From assembly GCA_927798255.1 (NCBI GenBank), contig CAKMMH010000015.1, forward strand, positions 1 to 17,157: a stretch of 17,157 nt of DNA, given 5' to 3'. The DNA comes from an uncultured bacterium. GTDB lineage: Bacteria > Bdellovibrionota_C > UBA2361 > CAKMMH01. The position numbers and the translations under genes were made by a program. This document shows, in pieces, positions 1-8,390 of the stretch. Each line of letters starts with the position of its first letter. Positions within the stretch are counted from its first letter, which is position 1. The notes below the pieces were generated by a model that was given only the letters and a program-made list of their open reading frames with translations, was not told the origin of the DNA and did no database searches.

Positions 1-1560
<1,560 letters not shown>

Positions 1561-1732
1561 TTAGATATAATAAATAGAAAATTTTTAAGAATTTTAATCT
1601 TTTAACAACCCTTTTTAGTTTACTAACTAATTTAATATATTAAAACATTTGAACAAGTTAAAAATATAACTTACTGTATTATTTAAATTTTTTAATAAAT
1701 TTTAGAAGTATCTAGGTTAATTAAAGACAAAA

Positions 1733-1738
1733 TATAAT
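1733..1738 (+). promoter_or_regulatory. Possible -10 element for the HDOD gene
   Basis: A perfect TATAAT lies about 50 bases before the HDOD start in the 243-bp gap between the divergent pyrG and HDOD genes. I see no convincing -35 hexamer at the right distance. In DNA this A/T-rich the hexamer arises often by chance, so this is weak. The rest of the gap (1546-1788) shows nothing but A/T-rich sequence. Confidence 0.25.
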
Positions 1739-1788
1739 TAAGTCGATATTTACCATGTGTAATACAACAAGCGATAAATAAACAAATT

Positions 1789-2745
1789 ATGTTACTTGCT
1801 AAAAAAAGTAAAACACAAGATATAATGAGTATTTCTATACCACCAGATGAAGTTATACTTACAAAAGCATACAAGCTAGTTGTAGATAAAGAAATTCGCA
1901 TAGTAGATTTAGTAAATGTTATTTTAAAAGATCCTGCAATTACACTTAAAATTCTTAAAACAGGTAATCAAAGCGCTACTCTTAACGGGCAGCAAGAAAC
2001 GATATCTCTATCATCAGCCATAACGCGGTTAGGTTTTGATTCGTTAAAAAGTATTCTCTTTGGGCTTCAAGCTATAAAAAATCCTAAAGATAATCTTATT
2101 TTAAAATCGCTAAATAACTATCGATATGAAGCTGTAAGAATAAGTGATGTTTCAAACATAATAGCAAAATATATTGGAAATAAAGTTAAAGAACCTTCAA
2201 GACTAGGAGGACTTTTTTTAAACATTGGGTATATATTATTACTTTTAAATTTTAAAGAAGATTTTTTAACGGTCGAAAAAGAGACATCCCAAGCACTTCT
2301 TAAATATGAATTAGAAAAAAAGTTTAATTATGATGTTGAAAAAATTACTTTGAAATATTTAAGACGAAATTTAATACCTGATAATTTAGTTGAAACCTTA
2401 AATCGTGATGCGGTATTTACGCCCCAAGAAAAAAATTTATACCTTATAAGAGCAATAACACAAGGCGCAAAAGAGCTTATTAATGCATTTGATCGAGATA
2501 AACTTAATCAATATAAAATAGCTGGCGTAATGCCAGCAAAAAGTTATTTAAGGACATTACCATTTACTCAAAACGAATACGGGTTAATCTATAATGAAGT
2601 AATAGAATATTTAGTAGAACGTAAATTTGAGAAAAAAAATCTTGAAAGCCAAGCTAAAAATAGCAAAAACAATATTAATGAAAGCAACGATAACAAATCA
2701 GAAAATATAGACTCACAAAATATTGAAACACAAGACAATAATTAA
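1789..2745 (+). CDS. HDOD-domain protein, HD dyad absent
   Basis: The 318-residue protein contains an HDOD domain, an HD-related fold that lacks phosphohydrolase metal ligands and is found in bacterial signalling and regulatory proteins. Family-like features are the KDP segment (residues 47-49), KILKTGN (55-60), SLSSAITRLGFDSLKSILFG (73-92) and GGLFLNIGYILLL (140-152). The last is where true HD enzymes have GLLHDIG; here the H-D pair is Leu144-Asn145, so hydrolase activity is not expected. From about residue 275 the tail is a low-complexity run rich in Asn, Ser, Lys and Glu, probably disordered. No GGDEF, EAL, receiver or kinase domain is attached. No good ribosome-binding site precedes the ATG; an internal Met at residue 13 is an alternative start. 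The gene ends 4 bp from the end of convergent comEC, with no room for a terminator between them. The exact role is unknown. Confidence 0.85.
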   Translation: MLLAKKSKTQDIMSISIPPDEVILTKAYKLVVDKEIRIVDLVNVILKDPAITLKILKTGNQSATLNGQQETISLSSAITRLGFDSLKSILFGLQAIKNPKDNLILKSLNNYRYEAVRISDVSNIIAKYIGNKVKEPSRLGGLFLNIGYILLLLNFKEDFLTVEKETSQALLKYELEKKFNYDVEKITLKYLRRNLIPDNLVETLNRDAVFTPQEKNLYLIRAITQGAKELINAFDRDKLNQYKIAGVMPAKSYLRTLPFTQNEYGLIYNEVIEYLVERKFEKKNLESQAKNSKNNINESNDNKSENIDSQNIETQDNN

Positions 2746-2749
2746 AATT

Positions 2750-4282
2750 TTATAAATTCCAAAAAGCAATATAATACTTAATTCTTTTAATAATAATCAT
2801 AAATATAAAAAATAACATTAATAAAATTAAAGCAATTGGCGTTACCTCAAACACATGAGAAATGTAATTTAAATAAGACACATTTATAACAAATGACTTA
2901 AATTCATCTAAAATATAAGATACAAGTTTTATAAAAATACCACTTTTATCAATTGTAAAATTTAAAAATATCCCTAGAAATCCAAGATTACAGCTTATCC
3001 AAGAAATTAGTGGTGCAATAGTAATATTTAATAAAAATGAAATAAACGATATCTGCTTAAACCAAATTAGTGTAATAATACTTGTAGTAATATATGTATA
3101 AAATGAAATTAGCAAGAAGCATTTAATTTTATTTTTTTCAAAACTTCCAAGCCAAATTCCTAAAAGCGCTCCGTAGCTTAACGCGACTCCTGGGTCTAAT
3201 AAACAAAGAGGAAATAACAAATGCATGATAAAAAAAGATAAAAAGATGCTATTTAAAAACGAGTTTCCTTTTTCAAACGTACTTGCAATATTAATAATTA
3301 TAATTGCTATTCCCGCCCTAATGCTAGATGAATCACAACCAGAAATCAACACATAAAAAATACTAAAAGAAAGGGCAATAAACTTATAAACATATTGTAA
3401 GAAAAAATAATAATAAAGTTTAACAAAAAATTTAGTAATAAATTTTAATAAAAAAAAAATTGTAAAATATACCAAACATACTTGATACCCGGAAACGACA
3501 AGAAGGTGCGTAAGCCCTACTTTTTTAAACTTATCTTCCACAGAACTTGAGAGAACATTTCTTGTACCAATTGTCGTTGATAAAAAAAGTCCCGAAGATT
3601 CATTATCTCCTAAAACTTCTATAACATGATCTTTTATTTTTTTATTAATAATATTTGCATAACTTTTGATATTTTTATGCTCAATAACTTTTACAAATTT
3701 TACTTTACAAGTTTTACTAATATTTTTCCTTAAAAGATATGATTCATAAGAAAATGGATTATAAGAAAAGTCTACATTTTTAACTTTCCCCTTAATTATC
3801 AAAACATCTCCCTTATTAGCATTTACAATATTTTTCCAAGGAAGGTACAAAGCAGAACAATGCATCAAAAATGATTGTTTTTTAAAACTTAACTCTTTAA
3901 AACTTTTTCTTTTTTCTTCCCATACGCCAAGAACTTTGGCATCAAAAGTTACTCTATTTGAAACCTTATTTTGAATATTAGATACTATCTTTATTAAGTA
4001 TGACGACTCATCATTATATGTATTAAAATTTAGATTCCCATTATTTATATAAAATGAAAACATTCCGATAATAAAAAATGAGATAAAGTAATACTTTTTA
4101 ATAAATGAACAGAAAAACAATATTATTGTTAAAATAATAATAAAATATGATGACTTATACCCTATTAAATTAAATGCTATAAATTGCCCTAAGATTAAAA
4201 AAATACAAAAAAATAGCGATGGATAATTTTTTTTAACCCTTGTAATAAATCTTTTTGTAAGAACATCCTTTAAAAAACTCAT
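2750..4282 (-). CDS. comEC: ComEC/Rec2-family DNA uptake channel, short form
   Basis: ComEC is the inner-membrane channel that passes single-stranded DNA into the cytoplasm during natural transformation. This 510-residue protein has N-terminal membrane helices (about 22-78), a soluble OB-like section (about 95-200; VTFDAKVLGV, KGDVLIIKGKVKNVD) and the competence domain. The family signature is GLTHLLVVSGYQV (256-268), preceded by LSTTIGTRNVLSS and followed by many hydrophobic helices to the C-terminus. The C-terminal metallo-beta-lactamase-like domain of full-length ComEC (usually 700-800 residues) is absent; the protein stops right after its last helix, with no sign of a frameshift. Short ComEC forms are known in other bacteria. 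It is the last gene of a probable leftward unit, 63 bp after the Cas4-like gene. No clear Shine-Dalgarno. Family call is strong; an active transformation system is inference. Confidence 0.9.
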   Translation of the reverse strand: MSFLKDVLTKRFITRVKKNYPSLFFCIFLILGQFIAFNLIGYKSSYFIIILTIILFFCSFIKKYYFISFFIIGMFSFYINNGNLNFNTYNDESSYLIKIVSNIQNKVSNRVTFDAKVLGVWEEKRKSFKELSFKKQSFLMHCSALYLPWKNIVNANKGDVLIIKGKVKNVDFSYNPFSYESYLLRKNISKTCKVKFVKVIEHKNIKSYANIINKKIKDHVIEVLGDNESSGLFLSTTIGTRNVLSSSVEDKFKKVGLTHLLVVSGYQVCLVYFTIFFLLKFITKFFVKLYYYFFLQYVYKFIALSFSIFYVLISGCDSSSIRAGIAIIIINIASTFEKGNSFLNSIFLSFFIMHLLFPLCLLDPGVALSYGALLGIWLGSFEKNKIKCFLLISFYTYITTSIITLIWFKQISFISFLLNITIAPLISWISCNLGFLGIFLNFTIDKSGIFIKLVSYILDEFKSFVINVSYLNYISHVFEVTPIALILLMLFFIFMIIIKRIKYYIAFWNL

Positions 4283-4345
4283 ATTAAATATATCGAAAAA
4301 AAGATAATATGAAGTTTTTCTTACAAAGATTATATAATTACTATT

Positions 4346-5257
4346 TTAACAAGCTTTATATTGACAATATTTTGAAACATCACACTTTTCGCACTTTGTT
4401 TTTGTGGGGCTTGCTATTGCGTCTTTCTTTTCTTCTAAAATTTCATTCATATCGTTTAAAAATTTTGTAAGCATTTTTTGTCTTTCTGGTAAATTATGAA
4501 TCTTTACTCTTTTTGACTTAGGACCTAAGATTAAATACCCATAAGGCACATCTTTTTTCTTAAACTCAGCTATAAGTCTCATATAAACTAAAAGTTGATA
4601 AATATATCTATCTTTTAATTTTCTTGCAAGAGGCTTTATTTCAACTGGAATAAAATATGAATTTTCTTTTATTACAGCATCAGGCTTTCCTGAAATTCCT
4701 TGCATATAAGATATATAATCTTTAACTTTTAAAATTTTACTTCCGTCAATTGCAAGAAGTGTACTTTTTTCTTTAATACCAGAAGCATCATACCTTGATT
4801 TTATATAATGCCCCGCAAAATAAACCACAAATAATGCAAGACTTATCAAAATAACAAATAAAAATATATCTATATCTAGATCAAAAATTTGATATACAGA
4901 ATCTTTAAAATCATTTAATAAATTTTTAAAAAAAGAACCTGATGACTTATGATATCCAATATAATTTAATACTTTATTATTAGGGAAAAACTTATCACCT
5001 AAAAAAATTATAGTAAAGCTAACCGAGAAAAACATGAGGCAAAGAACGATTGCCATTTTTATTGATAATTTATGGATATCTTCAGTTTTTTTTGACCAAT
5101 CTTTATGAAGTGCCAGTCCCATCTTAATATTATCATTTTTTGAATTCTTATAATTCTTTTTTAATATACTTTTTAGTTTCCAAGAATGCGGGCAAACAGC
5201 ATAAATACCAACTTCACCTGCAGATATTATATATTTCCCCTTTGACTTTTTTATCAT
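4346..5257 (-). CDS. Cas4-like PD-(D/E)XK nuclease with Fe-S cluster cysteines and two inserted membrane helices
   Basis: This 303-residue protein has the full residue set of the Cas4/Dna2-type RecB nuclease family. Cys22 (YAVCPHSW) plus C-terminal Cys289, Cys292 and Cys298 (C-x2-C-x5-C) form the usual one-plus-three iron-sulfur ligand pattern; Cys303 is the last residue. His51 sits in GLALH, Asp193 in GKPDAV, Glu206 and Lys208 in PVEIK, and Gln221/Tyr225 in QLLVY. Unusually, the stretch between the GLALH and GKPD motifs holds two strongly hydrophobic helices (about 68-87 and 130-149) joined by a loop of some 40 residues, so the nuclease is probably anchored in the inner membrane. By similarity it would cut single-stranded DNA, perhaps as a 5' exonuclease. 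No CRISPR array or other cas gene is in the window. It lies 55 bp after the small membrane gene and 63 bp before comEC on the same strand. Confidence 0.82.
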   Translation of the reverse strand: MIKKSKGKYIISAGEVGIYAVCPHSWKLKSILKKNYKNSKNDNIKMGLALHKDWSKKTEDIHKLSIKMAIVLCLMFFSVSFTIIFLGDKFFPNNKVLNYIGYHKSSGSFFKNLLNDFKDSVYQIFDLDIDIFLFVILISLALFVVYFAGHYIKSRYDASGIKEKSTLLAIDGSKILKVKDYISYMQGISGKPDAVIKENSYFIPVEIKPLARKLKDRYIYQLLVYMRLIAEFKKKDVPYGYLILGPKSKRVKIHNLPERQKMLTKFLNDMNEILEEKKDAIASPTKTKCEKCDVSKYCQYKAC

Positions 5258-5312
5258 AATGATCGTTAAATCAGAATATATAATCTCAAATAGAAAAAAC
5301 TAACTATTAATA

Positions 5313-5681
5313 TTAATGAAACATGTTCTTCTTGTTAGGATATTGACTATAAAACATATCATCCTCATCATCGTGTATAGGATGATGCTTATGAATTAAA
5401 ATTTGTCCATCTATTTGACCTAAGATTGATAAAATATTATCTCTAGTTAAATAAATTTTTTTGATAACTTTTAAAGATAAAATACCTGATGTAATTAGAA
5501 AACAAGCTAAAAAGAATTTCAATAAAGTAGTGCTTAAAATAGCAAAACTTCCAGCTAAAATTAAACAAATAGAAGGAGCATATAAAAACAACTTAGTTTT
5601 ACTAAACTCCTTTTTTAAATTACTAATTTTAAGATTTTTAACTGAATTTTTTAAATTATTTGTATACTTTTTTAATTCCAT
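5313..5681 (-). CDS. Hypothetical two-helix membrane protein with His/Asp-rich tail
   Basis: I do not recognise this 122-residue protein. It has a basic, Asn- and Lys-rich N-terminus (1-30), two adjacent hydrophobic helices (about 31-51 and 53-71), a short segment (72-95), then a striking tail: His97, His99, His100 and His103 followed by five acidic residues in a row (104-108), ending in aromatic and basic residues. The tail could bind a divalent metal or an acidic/basic partner; that is inference. It is the first gene of the probable leftward unit with the Cas4-like nuclease and comEC. An 82-codon frame on the opposite strand overlaps it but has no domain-like content, so I favour the minus-strand gene. 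Upstream, GGAAAC on the minus strand is only a weak ribosome-binding candidate. Confidence 0.6.
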   Translation of the reverse strand: MELKKYTNNLKNSVKNLKISNLKKEFSKTKLFLYAPSICLILAGSFAILSTTLLKFFLACFLITSGILSLKVIKKIYLTRDNILSILGQIDGQILIHKHHPIHDDEDDMFYSQYPNKKNMFH

Positions 5682-5828
5682 AATAAAGACTCTGTTTCCT
5701 TCATTCTAAGATTAAAATACAATGCCTATCACTACATAACTTATAATATAACAAATTTTTAGCAAAATCATTAGAAAAAATTAATAATCTTAAAATACTC
5801 TATAATTTCAATTAAAAACAAAATGTAT

Positions 5829-5834
5829 TATAAT
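5829..5834 (+). promoter_or_regulatory. Possible -10 element for the holin-like/rsgA unit
   Basis: A perfect TATAAT lies in the 260-bp gap between divergent genes (5682-5942), about 110 bases before the holin-like start. The -35 position reads TTTCAA, a poor match. Nothing else in this gap stands out; it is uniformly A/T-rich and must hold promoters for both directions. Confidence 0.25.
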
Positions 5835-5942
5835 CCTTGCTATCAAATATATTGTATTATGCTAAAAAGATTTTTCTTAATCAACTTAAATTATTTTTTA
5901 TTATTGTTTAAATTAAAATAGCTAGTTAAGAGAGTGTAACTT

Positions 5943-6491
5943 ATGAAAATCCCTACATTTAATATTACATACTTTGTTTTGCAAACAATTGCCATGATCC
6001 TTACTTGTTGGTTGATACCAAAACTTAAAATTACTAGCATTTTTGGAGCTATATTTATGGTAATAGCGCTTGCATTTATAAATGCAAACGTTTGGGATTT
6101 AGCTCTTTTTATGAAAGTTCCAGATGAAGCAACTTATCAAATGGTTGCATTATTTTTAACAAACGGACTTTTATTCTGGATTCTCGTTAAAGTTTTACCA
6201 GGAATTGAAGTTCAGGGGTTTAGACCTGCACTTATTGCTCCTGTGATTTTTACTGTTGCTAGTGTTATTGTTTCATTTATTGCTAAAGAAGTAGATTGGA
6301 GTAAAACTCTTGAATGGACGATAAACTTTTTAAATGATTTTAAAACATTTATTGAAGCTCATTTTTCAGATGCGCAAACCACTAAAGATGTCTTAAATAA
6401 AAGTTTTGGTGATGCTCAAAATTCACAAAACGCAGCAAATGCATTTAATATAGTAAAAGCTACTATCACCCAAACACCAACTATTAAATAG
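5943..6491 (+). CDS. Phage holin family (four-helix, DUF360-like) membrane protein
   Basis: The 182-residue protein has four hydrophobic helices (about 8-26, 30-50, 64-84, 96-114). The segment LPGIEVQGFRPALIAPVIF (85-103), between helices 3 and 4, resembles the conserved Gly-containing loop of the 'mycobacterial-type 4-TM phage holin' family (PF04020), which is widespread on bacterial chromosomes and mostly not a true holin. A soluble tail of about 65 residues (118-182), rich in Asn, Ala, Thr and Gln, follows helix 4; the family normally ends soon after that helix, so the tail is an extension. Role unknown; no lysis gene or other phage gene is nearby. The start is supported by AAGAGAG at 5928-5934, a weak Shine-Dalgarno-like site. 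It ends 11 bp before rsgA on the same strand, so the two are probably co-transcribed. Confidence 0.75.
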   Translation: MKIPTFNITYFVLQTIAMILTCWLIPKLKITSIFGAIFMVIALAFINANVWDLALFMKVPDEATYQMVALFLTNGLLFWILVKVLPGIEVQGFRPALIAPVIFTVASVIVSFIAKEVDWSKTLEWTINFLNDFKTFIEAHFSDAQTTKDVLNKSFGDAQNSQNAANAFNIVKATITQTPTIK

Positions 6492-6502
6492 AATTGTAAT
6501 TT

Positions 6503-7420
6503 ATGACTAATAATTCTTTTACATCGAAGCTATTAAGTTTATCAAGAAGATACGCGTATGTTTGGTATGATGGAAAAATTACTTTGGGAAAATTTGCATC
6601 AAATCAAAGTGATTATATTATAGGCGATATTGTTAATTGCTATTTAGAAAATAATGAAGTTTATGTTTCAGGATTTAATGAGCGAAAAAATATCTTAAAA
6701 AGATGTTATTTTGATAATATAAAAAATATTGCATGTAACATCGATAAAATATTTTTAGTAGTTTCCCCTAAACCAATGTTAAATACTTTTTTTGTAGACA
6801 ATGTAATAGCGACTGCTAACAAAGAAAAAATTCCTGTAACTATCATTTTAAATAAATGTGATTTAGATATAAGTGGAGTATTACCTATAATTGAAATATA
6901 TAAAAATCTTAATATCACTATCTTAAAAACAAGTACGAAAACGCTAGAAGGAGTTGAAGATTTAAAAAATTATTTTGATAATACAAGTGAAGGACAAGTG
7001 CTATTTTGTGGATTATCAGGAGTAGGAAAAAGCAGTATTTTAAATACACTTTTAGGAGATGAGATAAACAAAGTAGGTGAGCTTGGAAAACGAGGCGGAG
7101 GAAAACAAACCACGACTCAAGCATTTGGATTTCACTACAATAGTAAAAAAAGATTAGCTGATAAAAAGCAAGATTTGTTTATAATAGATTTACCTGGCAT
7201 TTCAAATTTTACAGTGTCATATTTAGATAAATATGAAGTTAGCGGTTTGTTTACAGACATTAATACATTAAGCAAAAAATGTGAATATGAAGATTGTCTT
7301 CATATAAATGAACCTAATTGTAATGTAAAAGATGCTTTAGAAAATGGTACTCTCTCTAAAAGCAGATATGATTCATATGTTGGAATTATCGAGAGTATTG
7401 AGGAGGCTAGGAAATATTAA
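6503..7420 (+). CDS. rsgA: Ribosome small-subunit assembly GTPase RsgA
   Basis: RsgA (YjeQ/YloQ) is a circularly permuted GTPase that binds the 30S subunit late in its assembly and checks the decoding centre. In this 305-residue protein the N-terminal OB fold (about 15-75) is followed by the permuted G motifs: G4 NKCD (117-120), G5 region TSTKT (143-147), G1 P-loop GLSGVGKS (170-177), G2 threonines in GGGKQTTTQ (198-206) and G3 DLPG (229-232). The C-terminal zinc-binding set is Cys260, Cys265, His267 and Cys273 (C-x4-C-x-H-x5-C). All key residues are present and the length is normal. The gene starts 11 bp after the holin-like gene. Downstream lies a G+C-rich repeat island, so its transcript may end there. 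Confidence 0.97.
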   Translation: MTNNSFTSKLLSLSRRYAYVWYDGKITLGKFASNQSDYIIGDIVNCYLENNEVYVSGFNERKNILKRCYFDNIKNIACNIDKIFLVVSPKPMLNTFFVDNVIATANKEKIPVTIILNKCDLDISGVLPIIEIYKNLNITILKTSTKTLEGVEDLKNYFDNTSEGQVLFCGLSGVGKSSILNTLLGDEINKVGELGKRGGGKQTTTQAFGFHYNSKKRLADKKQDLFIIDLPGISNFTVSYLDKYEVSGLFTDINTLSKKCEYEDCLHINEPNCNVKDALENGTLSKSRYDSYVGIIESIEEARKY

Positions 7421-7460
7421 GAGAGAAAGAAGGTAAGTTTAGAGAAAACCAGCGTGGTGG

Positions 7461-7529
7461 CAGGTTTCAGGTGGAAGGTGAACCCGCGCGGCTTCAGGTA
7501 ACAGGAAACTCCACACGGTTTCAGGAAAC
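7461..7529 (+). repeat. Degenerate heptanucleotide repeat, CAGGTNN type
   Basis: CAGG-like units begin at 7461, 7468, 7475 (AAGG), 7495, 7502 and 7522, largely in 7-base phase with two single-base slips. There is also a higher-order repeat of about 27 bases: the blocks starting GTTTCAGGT (7464) and GCTTCAGGT (7491) match at more than half their positions. A GG dinucleotide recurs in 7- or 14-base steps further on (7548, 7562, 7576, 7583, 7590). This resembles the short tandemly repeated heptamers (STRR) known from cyanobacterial intergenic DNA. That is an analogy of form, not of sequence. Confidence 0.7.
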
Positions 7530-7535
7530 ATTAAA

Positions 7536-7555
7536 AATATCCTGCAAGGGATATT
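7536..7555. repeat. Small perfect hairpin
   Basis: AATATCC (7536-7542) and GGATATT (7549-7555) pair over 7 bp around a 6-base loop. Read on the minus strand it is followed by a run of T, like an intrinsic terminator, but no minus-strand gene runs into it. On the plus strand, the direction of rsgA, there is no T run. Confidence 0.6.
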
Positions 7556-7586
7556 ATAAAAGGAACGTAGTGACCGGCACCAGGAT

Positions 7587-7636
7587 TGGGGTAAGTAAAA
7601 CAATATTGCGTCTAGCAATATTGTGAGTCTACCCCA
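7587..7636. repeat. Nested long hairpin
   Basis: An outer stem TGGGGTA/TACCCCA (7587-7593 with 7630-7636) encloses, across an internal loop of 7 and 6 bases, a perfect 9-bp inner stem CAATATTGC/GCAATATTG (7601-7609 with 7615-7623) closed by the 5-base loop GTCTA. It lies 60 bases before ung and could act in RNA as a leader structure or processing site, or simply be part of the repeat element. Confidence 0.7.
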
Positions 7637-7696
7637 TTTAGGTAAAGACACCACAAACATCGTACACCGTTAGGGGGACCAATAAAAATTTTGATT

Positions 7697-8371
7697 ATGA
7701 ATAATTTAACGACAACTTGGAAAGATATACTAGGCGAGGAAAAAGAAAAAGAATATTTTAAAAATATCTTATCTTTCATAGAAAACGAAAGAAAACAAGG
7801 AAAAATTATTTATCCCCCAAATAAAGATATGTTTAATGCTTTCTCTTACACTCCTTTTGATAAATTAAAAGTCGTTCTTATCGGACAAGACCCATATCAC
7901 GGACCTAATCAGGCTCACGGATTAAGTTTTTCAGTAAAAGAAGGTATAGCCTTTCCCCCATCACTTCAAAATATTTTTAAAGAACTTCATGATGACATTG
8001 GATGCGATATTCCTAAAAGTGGCTCTCTTATTAAATGGGCAAAAGAAGGAGTGCTATTATTAAATGCAGTGCTAAGCGTAGAAGCAAACAAAGCGGCATC
8101 TCATGAAAATATAGGCTGGCAACAATTTACAGATTATGTAATATCAAGAATAAATGAAGAAAAGGAAGGACTCATTTTTATTCTTTGGGGTGGCTTTGCA
8201 AAAAGAAAATGCCAAATGATAGATAAGAAAAAACATTTTATTTTAGAAGCCCCTCACCCATCCCCCCTTTCTTGCTACAGAGGTTTTTTTGGTTCAAAGC
8301 CATTTTCAAAAACAAATGAAATACTAAAAAAACTTGGCAAGGAAGAAATTGATTGGGATTTAACAAAATAG
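7697..8371 (+). CDS. ung: Uracil-DNA glycosylase, family 1
   Basis: Ung removes uracil from DNA and starts base-excision repair. The 224-residue protein has every family 1 motif: the water-activating loop GQDPYHG (residues 63-69, Asp65), the segment LLLNAVLSVE (120-129, Asn123), and the minor-groove loop HPSPLS (187-192, catalytic His187). The length is typical. I take the ATG at 7697 as the start; a TTG in frame at 7691 is possible. The G-rich run at 7672-7677 is 19 bases before the ATG and 13 before the TTG, long for a ribosome-binding site in either case. It is followed 19 bp later by the PPC-domain gene on the same strand, so the two probably form an operon. Confidence 0.97.
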   Translation: MNNLTTTWKDILGEEKEKEYFKNILSFIENERKQGKIIYPPNKDMFNAFSYTPFDKLKVVLIGQDPYHGPNQAHGLSFSVKEGIAFPPSLQNIFKELHDDIGCDIPKSGSLIKWAKEGVLLLNAVLSVEANKAASHENIGWQQFTDYVISRINEEKEGLIFILWGGFAKRKCQMIDKKKHFILEAPHPSPLSCYRGFFGSKPFSKTNEILKKLGKEEIDWDLTK

Positions 8372-8390
8372 AATAAAGGAAAAAATTACT

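Larger units (their letters stand above)
7441..7680. other. G+C-rich structured intergenic island 1
   Basis: The gap between rsgA and ung is about 47% G+C by hand count (112 of 240), against about 30% or less around it. It holds a degenerate 7-base repeat tract (7461-7529), a 7-bp hairpin (7536-7555), a nested long hairpin (7587-7636) and a G-run near ung (7672-7677). No convincing protein is encoded. It may be a structured RNA, a remnant of a repeat element, or both; it matches no RNA family that I can confirm by eye. Confidence 0.7.

Noticed and set aside
4346..5257. CRISPR-associated Cas4 and hence a CRISPR locus
   Set aside because: There is no direct-repeat/spacer array and no other cas gene in the window. 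The membrane helices and comEC context also argue against a standard adaptation Cas4.
5461..5709. An 82-codon plus-strand frame opposite the small membrane protein
   Set aside because: It is Lys/Phe/Leu-rich, as expected for the complement of an A/T-rich membrane gene, with no recognisable feature. The minus-strand frame is longer and fits the operon.
5943..6491. Prophage lysis gene
   Set aside because: The holin-like family is common on chromosomes, and no endolysin, integrase or structural phage gene is nearby.
7486..7520. RNase P RNA (rnpB) based on CGCGCGGC, GGTAACAG and AAACTCCAC
   Set aside because: I cannot find the conserved 5' block (GAGGAAAGTCC) or the 3' block (ACAGAA) at the right distances, and the heptamer repeat explains part of the match. 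Not annotated as rnpB; it remains worth a covariance scan.
7439..7660. A 73-codon frame on the minus strand across island 1
   Set aside because: It reads through the heptamer repeats and hairpins, has no domain-like features and no ribosome-binding site. The repeat structure explains the open frame.
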